From: a virus
DNA: 64,000 nt
IMG/VR virus record: IMGVR_UViG_3300010403_000025
Coordinates: 1-64,000 of that record
Strand: one strand, 5' to 3'
Part shown: positions 1-8,135 of the stretch, piece by piece
How the letters are laid out: each line of letters starts with the position of its first letter
How positions within the stretch are numbered: the first letter of the stretch is position 1
Program-made: the position numbers and the translations under genes
Notes under the pieces: generated by a model
Told to the model about the DNA's origin: nothing
Databases searched by the model: none
What the model saw: the letters and a program-made list of their open reading frames with translations, nothing else

Positions 1-130
1 GATTTGTGCAGAGTCAGTCTTCATGATTTTTGGAATAATTTCTGAATTTCCGGTGGGTAACAAGGAAAATCACGGATAGATTTTCCTAAAGTAGCATGTT
101 TCGAAAAGTTACATTAGCACAGGTGTCAAG
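1..130. promoter_or_regulatory. Noncoding leader upstream of terL with a 9-bp hairpin
   Basis: No gene is visible here. Positions 63-71 (AGGAAAATC) and 79-87 (GATTTTCCT) form a perfect 9-bp inverted repeat with a 7-base loop, about 45 bases before terL. There is no T tract after it, so it is not a classical terminator. A protein-binding or packaging-recognition role is possible but is only inferred from position. The small terminase gene that usually precedes terL is not seen. Confidence 0.4.
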
Positions 131-1771
131 TTGGGATTAGGCGGAATAGGGGCGCATGCGCTCAAGCTGAAGACGGTCAGTAAGAAGAAACACGTCTGGG
201 AAAATCCAAAACTTTCCATTGCCGAGCGGGTGATTAAATTTTTTCCCACGATGAAACTGACGGCGGGAGAGTTCGCGGGAAAACCGTTTCGGTTGCGCGA
301 TTGGCAGCAAGAGATTGTGCGCGGGATTTACCGCGAAGTGGATGGAGAGCGCGTCGTCCGCACGGCGTTGATCACGATTGGGCGAAAGAACGGGAAAACG
401 CAGTTAGCCGCGGGTTTGGCTGGGGCGCATTTGTTTGGGCCGGCAGCAGAGCCTCGAGGTGAAGTCTACAGCGCAGCGGCGGATCGGAATCAGTCGGGAC
501 GGATTTTCAGGGAATTGGAAGCCATCATTCGCGCCGATCCGAAATTACATGCCCGATGCAATATCCAGCGATTCGCGAAACGCATTGAAGTCTTGTCAGG
601 ACCCGGTGAGGGCAGCATTTACGAAGCGCTGTCGAGTGATGCCCGGAAGGCGCATTCCTTGAGCCCCTCGTTCGTGGTGTGCGATGAATTGGCGCAATGG
701 CCGAAACGGGAGCTGTACGACAACTTGGTCACAGGTACAGGCGCGCGCAAACGGCCGCTCACAGTCGTCATCAGCACCATGTCGTCGAGTCCGATCGATG
801 TGATGAGCGAACTGGTGCTGTATGGGAAGCAGATCAATGCGGGGATTCACGAGGATCCATCCTTCGTCGCGTTTATCTACGAAGTGCCGATGGATGTGGA
901 TATCTGGGACGAGCAGAACTGGTATATGGCGAATCCGGCCTTAGATGACTTTCGCAATCTCGATGAGTTGCGCAAGTTTGCCCAGCAGGCAAAGCGGATA
1001 CCGGCAAAAGAAGCAGTATTGCGGAATCTGTATCTGAATCAGCCCGTTGATCGCGATGGCTCAAGTAAGCGTTACATCCCACGCCCGGACTGGGATGCAT
1101 GCGGGATCAAGTCTCAAGAACAGGTGGATGCCTTACCGGAATTGCTTAAGGGCCGACCGTGTTATGGCGGGCTCGATTTATCGTCCAAGAACGACTTGAC
1201 CGCGTTTGTTCTGGCCTTCCCTTTTGAAGAACACATGGTGGTTGTTCCGTATTTCTGGACACGGGAAGACGGCTTAGACGATCGCGCAGCGAAAGATAAA
1301 GCGTCTTACGGTGTCTGGGCGAAAAAAGGATATCTGCGAACGACGCCAGGGCGGGTGATCACGTTCCAATTCGTCGCGAAACAGATTGCGGAATTGACCG
1401 CACCGTATGACCTCAAAGCGATTGCCTGTGATCCTTGGAAACTCGAACATTTCGAGGAAGCGCTAGACGAGATTGGCGCGGGTCACATCCAACTGTTCAA
1501 TCATGGTCAGGGTTTTAAAGATCTCGATCTGGCTGTCAATAAGCTTGAGGATTTTGCATTACGGTGGGCAATCCAGCACGACAACAATCCGGTCATGACG
1601 TGGTGCATGGACAACGTGCGCATCCTGTCGGATGCTGCTGGAAACCGCAAGTTCGATAAGCAGAAATCGACGGGGCGCATTGACGGTGTCGTCGCGATGG
1701 CCATGGCAGTGAATCTGGCGGATTCGTCGAAGGTGCCGCCGACCCCGAATTACAACGTGTTTTTTGTATGA
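131..1771 (+). CDS. terL: Terminase large subunit (HK97-type)
   Basis: This is the ATPase-nuclease that pumps DNA into the prohead and cuts the concatemer. The 546-residue length is normal for the family. A Walker A-like loop GRKNGKT lies at residues 84-90, and a Walker B strand FVVCDE places the catalytic acidic pair at D185-E186. The C-terminal RNase H-like nuclease begins near GGLDLSS (D349), with later acidic residues in IACDP and in DGVVAMAM near the C terminus. The start is TTG at 131; no better in-frame start is evident. The next gene overlaps by ATGA. Family assignment is firm; the exact start is less certain. Confidence 0.93.
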   Translation: MGLGGIGAHALKLKTVSKKKHVWENPKLSIAERVIKFFPTMKLTAGEFAGKPFRLRDWQQEIVRGIYREVDGERVVRTALITIGRKNGKTQLAAGLAGAHLFGPAAEPRGEVYSAAADRNQSGRIFRELEAIIRADPKLHARCNIQRFAKRIEVLSGPGEGSIYEALSSDARKAHSLSPSFVVCDELAQWPKRELYDNLVTGTGARKRPLTVVISTMSSSPIDVMSELVLYGKQINAGIHEDPSFVAFIYEVPMDVDIWDEQNWYMANPALDDFRNLDELRKFAQQAKRIPAKEAVLRNLYLNQPVDRDGSSKRYIPRPDWDACGIKSQEQVDALPELLKGRPCYGGLDLSSKNDLTAFVLAFPFEEHMVVVPYFWTREDGLDDRAAKDKASYGVWAKKGYLRTTPGRVITFQFVAKQIAELTAPYDLKAIACDPWKLEHFEEALDEIGAGHIQLFNHGQGFKDLDLAVNKLEDFALRWAIQHDNNPVMTWCMDNVRILSDAAGNRKFDKQKSTGRIDGVVAMAMAVNLADSSKVPPTPNYNVFFV

Positions 1772-1971
1772 CTCTTGAAGAGTACATCGCTCAAGCGAAA
1801 CGGTACGCAGAGGAATATGCGAATGGTGATCCTTCTGGGATTGAGCTGCTCGCAAGGATTGCGTGCGAAGCTGACGAAGCAAAGCAACAACTTCGAGCGG
1901 CTGGCTTTGGCTGGACCGGCTTATCTCTACTCAAGACCGTTGAGGAAGTCCTTAATCCCAGTTCTGTCTAG
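1768..1971 (+). CDS. Small protein downstream of terL, unknown function
   Basis: This gene encodes 67 residues, acidic and probably mostly helical (MTLEEYIAQAKRYAEEYANG). It overlaps terL by ATGA, so translation is probably coupled. I do not recognise the family. It precedes a strong terminator, so it is the last gene of the terL transcript. Confidence 0.6.
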   Translation: MTLEEYIAQAKRYAEEYANGDPSGIELLARIACEADEAKQQLRAAGFGWTGLSLLKTVEEVLNPSSV

Positions 1972-2004
1972 CGTCTAATCTCCCTTCAACTACCAAACTT
2001 TAAA

Positions 2005-2034
2005 GACCCCGCTTTACGGCGGGGTTTCTTTTTT
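2005..2034 (+). terminator. Intrinsic terminator after the terL unit
   Basis: CCCCGC (2007-2012) pairs with GCGGGG (2019-2024), extended by an A-T pair, with a 6-base loop and the T-rich tail TTTCTTTTTT. It separates the packaging unit from the capsid gene, whose ATG is only about 10 bases further on. Confidence 0.8.
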
Positions 2035-2044
2035 GGGTGCCTTT

Positions 2045-4108
2045 ATGCCGATACCACAACCGAATGCCGACGAAAGCCAAGATGAGTTCATGTCGCGCTG
2101 CATGTCGGACCAGAACATGAAAAACGAATTTCCCGAAAACGATACGCGCGCGCGGGTCTGCCAGAAGCAGTGGGACGGGGATGCAACGGAATCACGGCAG
2201 CTCTGGGCAACGTTTGAAGCCAGGTCGGTCGATGATGAGAAGCGGATCATTGAAGGGATAGCAACGACGTCGGAAGAGGCCCTGGACGGGTTGATTCTCG
2301 AGACGCGCGGTATTGAATTTAAGTTACCCATCCCCTTTCTGTACAACCACGACACCTCGCATCCGCTCGGCAACGTCATTTCAGCCGACGTGAAGAACGA
2401 TCGGATCAACGTTCGCATTCAGGTCGCACCACAAGGAACGTCGGAATTTATTGACGAGAAGTGGCGAATGATCAAGGCCGGCATTGTCCGTGGGTTGTCG
2501 ATTAAATTCCGAATGCTCAAAGCTCAGGCGAATCGTGTGTTGAAAAGCCTGTGGCTGGAGCTCTCCGCCGTAGCTTTACCCGCCGATTTAAACGCATCGA
2601 TTATTTCCGTCCGTAGCGCAGATGAAGCGATCCTTCGCGCGATAGCGAATAAAGGAACTCGCGATTCTGTCGTTCGGCTTAACCGCAACCCATCCGGCGC
2701 TCCGGTACAAGTCAGAAATAAAGGAACCGCTATGAAGACCATAGCTGAACAGATTACCGAGTTAGAAGGGACTGTACTGGTCAATGAGAAGCGCATCGAC
2801 GAACTCATTGCGGCTGCGGATGGACGCAGTTTTGAAGAGCACGAAGATGCGGAGATCAAAGACAAGCAAGCTGAGAACAAGCGCTGGCTAGATAAGATCA
2901 CGCTGCTCAAGTCGCGCAATGCAACGCTGCTGCAGAAAGCCGCAGAAGTCACGCCGGAAAACACCGACACTCCCGCAAAGGCGGCGGCAACACGAGGTGG
3001 CCCTCAGGAGCAGGCACGCGTGATCAGCGTTCGATCGAATCTTCCGAAGGGAACGACGTTCTCGCGGTGGGTCATGGCGACGGTAGAAGCGAAGAACGAC
3101 ATGCACCGCGCTGCCGATCTGTCGAAAACCTACTGGCCCGACCAGCCGGAACTGGAGCAGATTTTCCGCACCAATGTCGGATCGCGTGCTCAGGTGCTTG
3201 TCGGAACAACGACCCATGCGACATGGGCATCCCCGTTGATTCCTGCAGCGCAGACGATGTTCAGTGAGTTTTTGGAATTGTTGCGGCCCCTGTCGATCAT
3301 CGGACGCATCCCGAATCTCACGCGCGTTCCGCCGAATGTGGTCGTTCCCATACAGACCGGTGGCGGTACGGGGAACTGGGTTGGGGAAACTCAGGCGAAA
3401 CCGGTCAGCGCGTTGGCGTTCACGTCGGCGACTCTACGCTGGGCGAAAGCCGTCGTCATGACGGTATTAAGCGAGGAACTGATTCGCTATTCCAGTCCAA
3501 GCGCCGAAGCGGTCGTGCGATCCTCAATTGCGAAAGACATTGCACAGTATCTCGATACACAGTTCATCTCAACGACGATTGAAAGCGTGAACGTTTCGCC
3601 GGCGGGCCTCTTGTGGAATGCGCCGACTTCAGCCGCGACAGGCGTCACTGCGGCAACGTTCTTGACCGACTTCAAGACGGCGCTCGCGACATTCATTGCG
3701 GCCAATTACGATTTGTCGCAGTTGGTGATTTTGATGTCGAGCACGGTCGCGTTGAACGTCAGCACATTGAAAGATTCACTCGGCAACTTCCTCTATCCGA
3801 CATTGGGACTCACCGGTGGAACCGTTCTGAATATCCCCGTGGTCGTAAGTGAAGCGGTCGGCAACAAGATCATCTTCATGAACGCGAGCGAAATTCTGTT
3901 GGCGGATGATGGCGGGATCATGATCGACGCGAGCAATCAGGCATCGATTCTGATGGACGACGCCCCGAACGCATCTCCCGCAACCACGTCGTTGGTGTCG
4001 CTGTATCAACGGAATCTCGTAGCAATAAAATGTGAGCAGTACATAACCTGGAAGAAGGCGCGCTCGACCAGTGTGTACTACCTCTCCAATGCGAGCTACA
4101 CAGGCTAA
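2045..4108 (+). CDS. Prohead protease-major capsid protein fusion
   Basis: One reading frame joins the HK97-type prohead maturation protease to the HK97-fold major capsid protein. From ATG 2045 it is 687 residues; a TTG at 2033 lies inside the terminator T tract and is unlikely as the start. The N-terminal part (about 1-190) has a Cys-containing head like SRCMSDQ, then the protease with its likely catalytic His in FLYNHD (H102) and Ser in VRGLSIKF (S152). From about residue 230 comes a helical scaffold (delta-like) segment, then the capsid domain. An internal ATG at 2732 preceded by AAGGAA could give capsid alone. Both proteins are essential for head assembly. Confidence 0.88.
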   Translation: MPIPQPNADESQDEFMSRCMSDQNMKNEFPENDTRARVCQKQWDGDATESRQLWATFEARSVDDEKRIIEGIATTSEEALDGLILETRGIEFKLPIPFLYNHDTSHPLGNVISADVKNDRINVRIQVAPQGTSEFIDEKWRMIKAGIVRGLSIKFRMLKAQANRVLKSLWLELSAVALPADLNASIISVRSADEAILRAIANKGTRDSVVRLNRNPSGAPVQVRNKGTAMKTIAEQITELEGTVLVNEKRIDELIAAADGRSFEEHEDAEIKDKQAENKRWLDKITLLKSRNATLLQKAAEVTPENTDTPAKAAATRGGPQEQARVISVRSNLPKGTTFSRWVMATVEAKNDMHRAADLSKTYWPDQPELEQIFRTNVGSRAQVLVGTTTHATWASPLIPAAQTMFSEFLELLRPLSIIGRIPNLTRVPPNVVVPIQTGGGTGNWVGETQAKPVSALAFTSATLRWAKAVVMTVLSEELIRYSSPSAEAVVRSSIAKDIAQYLDTQFISTTIESVNVSPAGLLWNAPTSAATGVTAATFLTDFKTALATFIAANYDLSQLVILMSSTVALNVSTLKDSLGNFLYPTLGLTGGTVLNIPVVVSEAVGNKIIFMNASEILLADDGGIMIDASNQASILMDDAPNASPATTSLVSLYQRNLVAIKCEQYITWKKARSTSVYYLSNASYTG
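2721..4108 (+). other. Possible nested start for free major capsid protein
   Basis: AAGGAA (2721-2726) lies five bases before an in-frame ATG (2732). Translation from it would make a 458-residue protein starting MKTIAEQITELEG, a helical delta-domain-like head followed by the capsid fold, without the protease. This would supply the excess of capsid over protease that assembly needs. It is inferred from the site alone. Confidence 0.5.
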
Positions 4109-4113
4109 CTGAG

Positions 4114-4365
4114 TTAGTCTTCGCCACGGGCCCGTTTCTCTCCCTCTCTTTTCGGGCCCGTTTTTATTTTCTTTGATGGTGGAATGATGCCCCATCTGTC
4201 TTTTGCTTCACGAGCGCGCTGTTCTCGTTTACGTTCAGGTTCTTTCTCGCATTCGGTGCAGATAGCGGCCTCGCGTGTCGGCTCTAGCGGAATCTTATGC
4301 TTCGGGCAATAGAAATTGCGGAAACACCACCAGCGAAACCGGAGCCGATCAATGAAAGTTTTCAT
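4114..4365 (-). CDS. Small basic zinc-finger-like protein
   Basis: This 83-residue, strongly basic protein has a CxxH...CxxC pair (CPKH at about 20 and CTEC at about 35), a likely zinc knuckle, and a long Lys/Arg/Glu tail. Function unknown; nucleic-acid binding is plausible from charge. It is the last gene of the antisense island; its ATG overlaps the stop of the preceding gene by ATGA (4362-4365). Its 3' end runs to the shared terminator. Confidence 0.6.
   Translation of the reverse strand: MKTFIDRLRFRWWCFRNFYCPKHKIPLEPTREAAICTECEKEPERKREQRAREAKDRWGIIPPSKKIKTGPKREGEKRARGED
4127..4160. terminator. Terminator between capsid gene and antisense island
   Basis: CGGGCCCG occurs at 4127-4134 and again at 4153-4160. 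It is self-complementary, so the two copies pair with an 18-base loop, followed by TTTTTATTTTC on the plus strand. The hairpin lies between the convergent capsid gene and the antisense gene whose stop is at 4114, so it could act in both directions. Confidence 0.7.
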
Positions 4366-4502
4366 TTCTTTTTGATGTGCCCTTTCCAGCGCGCCTTTGC
4401 GCCTTTCTTGGCTATGGCTTTCTTTTCTTCTTTGGTTAATCGGGCGGCTCTGGCTTCACCGCCCTTGCGGCCGAGTTGTTGTGCAGCTTTATTCTTTGGC
4501 AT
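4362..4502 (-). CDS. 46-residue Lys/Arg/Ala-rich protein
   Basis: This short gene encodes MPKNKAAQQLGRKGGEARAA and continues with a basic helix ending in KKK. Small proteins with a GRKGGxARAxxLTxEE pattern are widespread in phages and plasmids, but I know of no defined function. It overlaps the next gene by ATGA and is the third gene of the antisense island. Confidence 0.65.
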   Translation of the reverse strand: MPKNKAAQQLGRKGGEARAARLTKEEKKAIAKKGAKARWKGHIKKK

Positions 4503-4504
4503 AG

Positions 4505-4681
4505 TCAAAAGACTTCGCCTTCTTCTGCAAAATCAATCCAACCACGATCATTGGTCTGGTCGTCGGTCAATGTGAGATTTCCTACGATGTTGGGGTACAC
4601 GCGCCATTCTAACGGACATTGCTCTAATGCGGCTTTTAGTTGAGCCACTGTTAGGTATTTGATGTTGTTCTCGTCGCGCAT
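4505..4681 (-). CDS. 58-residue acidic protein, unknown
   Basis: The gene encodes 58 residues beginning MRDENNIKYLTVAQLKAALE and ending in DFAEEGEVF. The LTVAQLxxALxxCPxxxxVY pattern recalls small phage proteins of unknown function. It lies seven bases downstream of the first gene of the island and just before the 46-residue gene, so it is read as part of the same transcript. Confidence 0.6.
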   Translation of the reverse strand: MRDENNIKYLTVAQLKAALEQCPLEWRVYPNIVGNLTLTDDQTNDRGWIDFAEEGEVF

Positions 4682-4688
4682 ATTCTTC

Positions 4689-4964
4689 TTAGCCGTTAAA
4701 TTGAAAGTCGAAGCTGGCCGGATTGGTCATGCGTTCAATGTCAATCTCGCCGCCGCGTACCATCGTCAGATGGTTAACTTTCGCAATCGTACGAATCGTC
4801 CGCTGCTGCTCATCCGTAAAGCGAGCATCAAACGTCGGTGCGTTAACTTGAATGTATTTGCTACCGCAGGACTCAATCATGCGAACGCGAGCATTGATGC
4901 CAGCAGCCTTAATGCGTCCGCGAATGTGAGCAGCCATTTCTTTCTGCGTCATTGTGTTACTCAT
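4689..4964 (-). CDS. First gene of the antisense island, unknown function
   Basis: From ATG 4964 it encodes 91 residues with an ordered alpha/beta pattern (MTQKEMAAHIRGRIKAAGIN). I do not recognise a characterised family. The start is chosen because a perfectly spaced promoter ends seven bases before this ATG; there is no Shine-Dalgarno sequence, so the mRNA may be leaderless, or translation may start at the second Met five codons on. Confidence 0.65.
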   Translation of the reverse strand: MSNTMTQKEMAAHIRGRIKAAGINARVRMIESCGSKYIQVNAPTFDARFTDEQQRTIRTIAKVNHLTMVRGGEIDIERMTNPASFDFQFNG

Positions 4965-5091
4965 GAGTACAATATTACTGCTTAGCGCTAAGCATGTCAA
5001 TAGAAATCAGTCGGCCTTTCAAGCGCTATTTGAAAAGCTGTTTGGACCACCTAAGCCGTGGCCTGCACCGCCGCCGCCTAAGTCAGTATGA
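4963..5091 (+). CDS. Possible 42-residue protein before the portal operon
   Basis: An open frame runs from ATG 4963 to a TGA that overlaps the next gene's ATG (ATGA). The last 23 residues (FEKLFGPPKPWPAPPPP and on) look like genuine protein and the coupling is typical of this genome. However, the first third overlaps the antisense promoter and start codon. It may be a remnant or a real small gene with a different start. Confidence 0.3.
   Translation: MSTILLLSAKHVNRNQSAFQALFEKLFGPPKPWPAPPPPKSV
4972..5000 (-). promoter_or_regulatory. Consensus promoter with operator-like palindrome in the spacer
   Basis: On the minus strand TTGACA (4995-5000) and TAATAT (4972-4977) are separated by exactly 17 bases. 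That spacer holds a perfect 14-bp palindrome, GCTTAGCGCTAAGC (4980-4993). A repressor bound there would block RNA polymerase. The -10 box lies seven bases before the ATG. This is the best sigma70-type promoter seen in the window. Confidence 0.8.
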
Positions 5092-5309
5092 AACTCGTCA
5101 AAGTCATTGCCTTGAAAGATCACGAGTGGGCCAAGGTCGCACGCCATACAGGTGAAGTCTACGAAGCCGACACCGAAGACATTCGGTTTGATGCACTGTT
5201 GGTGACGGGATTAGCGAAGCGTGTGACAGAGCCGACGCCAGCAGTGGATGAACGTCATGTCAGTCTGCCGGGGCGTTACAAGCGTCGAGATATGCGGCCG
5301 GTTAAATGA
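5088..5309 (+). CDS. Small protein preceding portal
   Basis: This 73-residue basic protein (MKLVKVIALKDHEWAKVARH) is predicted to be mainly beta, with a charged tail. Small proteins of this sort occur next to portal genes and may be head accessory proteins, but I do not recognise the family. It overlaps the portal gene by ATGA. Confidence 0.6.
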   Translation: MKLVKVIALKDHEWAKVARHTGEVYEADTEDIRFDALLVTGLAKRVTEPTPAVDERHVSLPGRYKRRDMRPVK

Positions 5310-6706
5310 ACATCCTCGGCTTTGAAATCGTCCGCAAGCGCGCGGCGCAAAACCTTCAATCGGTCAACTCGAACTCGTGGTGGAATTGGTGGGGCCCGAT
5401 TCGCGAACCGTTCACCGGAGCGTGGCAGAGGAACATCACGATTGATCCGCAACAAACGCTACTAGCGTTCAGCGCGCTCTATGCGTGCGTTACTGGGATT
5501 GCGAGCGACATTGCGAAGATGCGGATTAAACTCGATGAGAACTCCGGTGGAATCTGGGAAGAAATCACCGAACCTCACGGCAATTCGAAGGCATCGGAAG
5601 TCATCCCGGTCCTAAACAAACCGAATCACTATCAAAACCGCATTCAATTTTTAACGCAGTGGATTGTTTCAAAACTACTGAGCGGGAACACCTACGTCCT
5701 CAAAGAACGTAATCGTGAAAGAGTTGTCGTCGCGTTGTATGTGCTCGACCCGCTGCGCGTGAAGGTACTCGTCGCTGAAGATGGAAGCGTCTGGTACGAA
5801 CTGAGTCCGGATTATCTGTCCGACGTTCAAGACTCGATTACCGTTCCCGCTTCCGAAATCATCCACGATCGGATGTGCCCGCTGTGGCATCCTCTCGTCG
5901 GAGTCTCGCCGATTTACGCCTGTGGAACATCCGTCACGATGGGGAATCGGATCCAGTCGAGTTCGACGAACTTCTATCAAAACGCCGCACGGCCAAGCGG
6001 CATTCTGACAGCACCGGGAATGATTACGGATGAAGCGGCAGCACGGGTGAAGGCACGTTTTGAAGCGGGCTATACAGGCGTGAATGCCGGAAAGATTGCG
6101 GTCGTTGGGGATGGACTGAAGTTTGAACAGATGACCCTGACGGCCGAGGCATCGCAGACGATTCAGCAATTGCAATGGACGGTCTCGGATGTCGCTCGTG
6201 CGTTTCATTATCCCGAGTGGAAACTCGGTGGAGCGTTGCCTCCGTATTCAAATGGGCCAGAAGCCTTGACGCTCATGTACTACACCGACTGCCTCCAGCC
6301 TTTACTCGAATGCTTAGAGCTTTGCCTAGATGAAGGATTCGCGCTGCCAGAAGGCATCGGGACCGAAATGGATCTCGACAATCTGTTGCGCATGGATACC
6401 GCCGGCTTGTACGCGGCTAATAATCTCGGCGTTGGTGGTGGATGGCTCGCACCGAATGAAGCGCGGTTCCGCGCCAATTACTCCGATGTTAAGGGCGGTG
6501 AATCGCCCATGGTCCAGCAGCAGAACTACAGCCTCGCGGCCCTTGCCAAACGTGATGCGCAAGAGGATCCATTCGCATCGAAGACTCCTCTGCCTCAATT
6601 AGCGGCAGCACCGCCGCCTGAAGAGAAAACACCAACCCCAACCCGAGCCATGATGGAGCACGCCATGGAATCCTTCGAAGCCCAGTTACGAGAAGCGCTC
6701 GTCTGA
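5306..6706 (+). CDS. Portal protein (HK97 family)
   Basis: The portal forms the dodecameric ring at one capsid vertex through which DNA enters and to which the neck attaches. The 466-residue length fits the HK97 class. Typical family stretches are visible: LLAFSALYACVTGIASDIAK near 50, HDRMCPLWHPLVGVSPIYAC around 190, and the C-terminal helical region with PYSNGPEALTLMYYTDCLQP. The C-terminal 60 residues are Pro/Ala-rich and probably disordered. It overlaps both neighbours (ATGA upstream, TGATG downstream). Confidence 0.92.
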   Translation: MNILGFEIVRKRAAQNLQSVNSNSWWNWWGPIREPFTGAWQRNITIDPQQTLLAFSALYACVTGIASDIAKMRIKLDENSGGIWEEITEPHGNSKASEVIPVLNKPNHYQNRIQFLTQWIVSKLLSGNTYVLKERNRERVVVALYVLDPLRVKVLVAEDGSVWYELSPDYLSDVQDSITVPASEIIHDRMCPLWHPLVGVSPIYACGTSVTMGNRIQSSSTNFYQNAARPSGILTAPGMITDEAAARVKARFEAGYTGVNAGKIAVVGDGLKFEQMTLTAEASQTIQQLQWTVSDVARAFHYPEWKLGGALPPYSNGPEALTLMYYTDCLQPLLECLELCLDEGFALPEGIGTEMDLDNLLRMDTAGLYAANNLGVGGGWLAPNEARFRANYSDVKGGESPMVQQQNYSLAALAKRDAQEDPFASKTPLPQLAAAPPPEEKTPTPTRAMMEHAMESFEAQLREALV

Positions 6707-7827
6707 TGGAACCGTGGGAAATCTCAGGGCTTGCGATATCGGTAGCCCGAGTGGTTCGCGAGCATGCCAGTAGAACTGAAGAAAAACTCATCAAGTGGGC
6801 GACACTTGAATTAAAAGCACTCACCGATTTATTCGAAGAACGACTCCGGCAGATACCGGAACCGAAAGAAGGTCCGCGTGGCGAAAAAGGTGAGACCGGC
6901 GAGCGTGGAGCTATTGGAGAACGAGGCGAGCGCGGTGAGCAGGGCCCTCAAGGTCCTAGCGGTGAACGCGGAGAGAAGGGTGAGCCTGGAGGGACTGGAC
7001 CTGAAGGCATTCGCGGAGAGCGTGGTGAAAAAGGCGAACGCGGTGAGCAGGGCCCGAGCGGCGAGCGTGGCGAAAAGGGTGAGATCGGGCCGATAGGTCC
7101 ACGCGGTGAGATTGGCGAACGAGGCTTGCCTGGAGAAAAAGGGGAACCTGGAGTTTCGGGCGAGCGTGGCATACAAGGCGAGCGCGGAGAGATTGGGGAA
7201 CGTGGCGAAAAAGGGATTGATGGAAAGGACGGCCGTGAAGGGAAGGACGGCCGAGACGGTATGGCTGGCAAAGATGGTCGCGATGGTGAACATGGCCGAG
7301 ACGCTTTACAGATCGACATTCTGCCGACGATCGACACTGCCAAATCTTATCCACGGGGGACGTTTGCAGCGCACCGGGGCGGGCTATGGTGGGCTTCAAA
7401 AAACACAGCGCCATCGATTGATTTGCTGAATGCCGGATGGCAAGTGCTGATGAATGGAAACGCCGAGGAACAGCCTATTCATTCGGACGATCCCCGCGAA
7501 TTCGGCTACATCCGGACCTCGACGGATGGCCAGCAACTGATCGTGAATCGCCGTGTGGACGTCCCGTTATTCCGAGGAATATGGGAGTCAACCAAGGAAT
7601 ACGTCAAGGGCGATATCGTTCGCCGAGGCGGAGATACTTGGATTTGCAATATCGCTGGCACGAAAGTCGGTCCCGGCGCTTCCAATATTCCAGACTGGAC
7701 GCTCTTTACGAAGCAAGGTTCACAGGGCGCTGTAGGCAGCAAAGGCGATCCAGGTAAAGACGGAAAAGACGGCCGGCCGGGACGAGATCTCACGCAGGTG
7801 GACTACTCCACGGGAAGCAAGCATTGA
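6706..7827 (+). CDS. Collagen-like protein with carbohydrate-binding-like modules
   Basis: The 373 residues comprise a helical N terminus (1-45), a long collagen Gly-X-Y tract (about 48-200) dominated by GERGEKGE units, then two short aromatic modules. The second (FRGIWESTKEYVKGDIVRRG) matches the W...Y..GD.V pattern of carbohydrate-binding family 5/12-type domains. A second short collagen segment is near the C terminus. A triple-helical fibre on the capsid or neck is the likely role, inferred from its place directly after portal. Proline is scarcer than in animal collagen, which is usual for phage versions. Confidence 0.8.
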   Translation: MEPWEISGLAISVARVVREHASRTEEKLIKWATLELKALTDLFEERLRQIPEPKEGPRGEKGETGERGAIGERGERGEQGPQGPSGERGEKGEPGGTGPEGIRGERGEKGERGEQGPSGERGEKGEIGPIGPRGEIGERGLPGEKGEPGVSGERGIQGERGEIGERGEKGIDGKDGREGKDGRDGMAGKDGRDGEHGRDALQIDILPTIDTAKSYPRGTFAAHRGGLWWASKNTAPSIDLLNAGWQVLMNGNAEEQPIHSDDPREFGYIRTSTDGQQLIVNRRVDVPLFRGIWESTKEYVKGDIVRRGGDTWICNIAGTKVGPGASNIPDWTLFTKQGSQGAVGSKGDPGKDGKDGRPGRDLTQVDYSTGSKH

Positions 7828-8135
7828 GTGGGCTGATTTCGTTAAAAGAAGCGAAGGCGCATCTACGCGTCACGCACTCCGATGCGGATGAAGATATTGT
7901 GGCCAAGATTGAAGTCGCATCCGCCCTAGTTCTGGACTTCTTCAAACTCTCAGCAATACCGGATGCGTGGTACATCAACAGCCCTCAAGAGATCAACGCG
8001 CCGGATTATTACAAGAACGTCACGAGTCTCGTGTTGGGTGAACTCTACTTCAACCGTGAAGCCAGTATTAGCAACATCCTCTCTCAGGGAATGCTCGACT
8101 TGATCCGCTTGAAACGCGATCCCACTGTTGCATGA
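7824..8135 (+). CDS. Head-tail connector protein (gp6-like)
   Basis: This 103-residue helical protein has the sequence pattern of HK97 gp6-type connector proteins (LKEAKAHLRVTHSDADEDI near the N terminus, then a second helix pair). Such proteins form the ring below the portal. The start is TTG at 7824, overlapping the previous stop by four bases. The next expected gene, the head-tail joining protein, is not here but at 24475; the 16-kb sugar cassette intervenes and starts with an ATGA overlap. Confidence 0.8.
   Translation: MSGLISLKEAKAHLRVTHSDADEDIVAKIEVASALVLDFFKLSAIPDAWYINSPQEINAPDYYKNVTSLVLGELYFNREASISNILSQGMLDLIRLKRDPTVA

Noticed and set aside
6829-7414. Several long frames on both strands over the collagen-like gene
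   Set aside because: They are shadows of the low-complexity Gly-X-Y repeat; only the coupled plus-strand frame gives a coherent protein.
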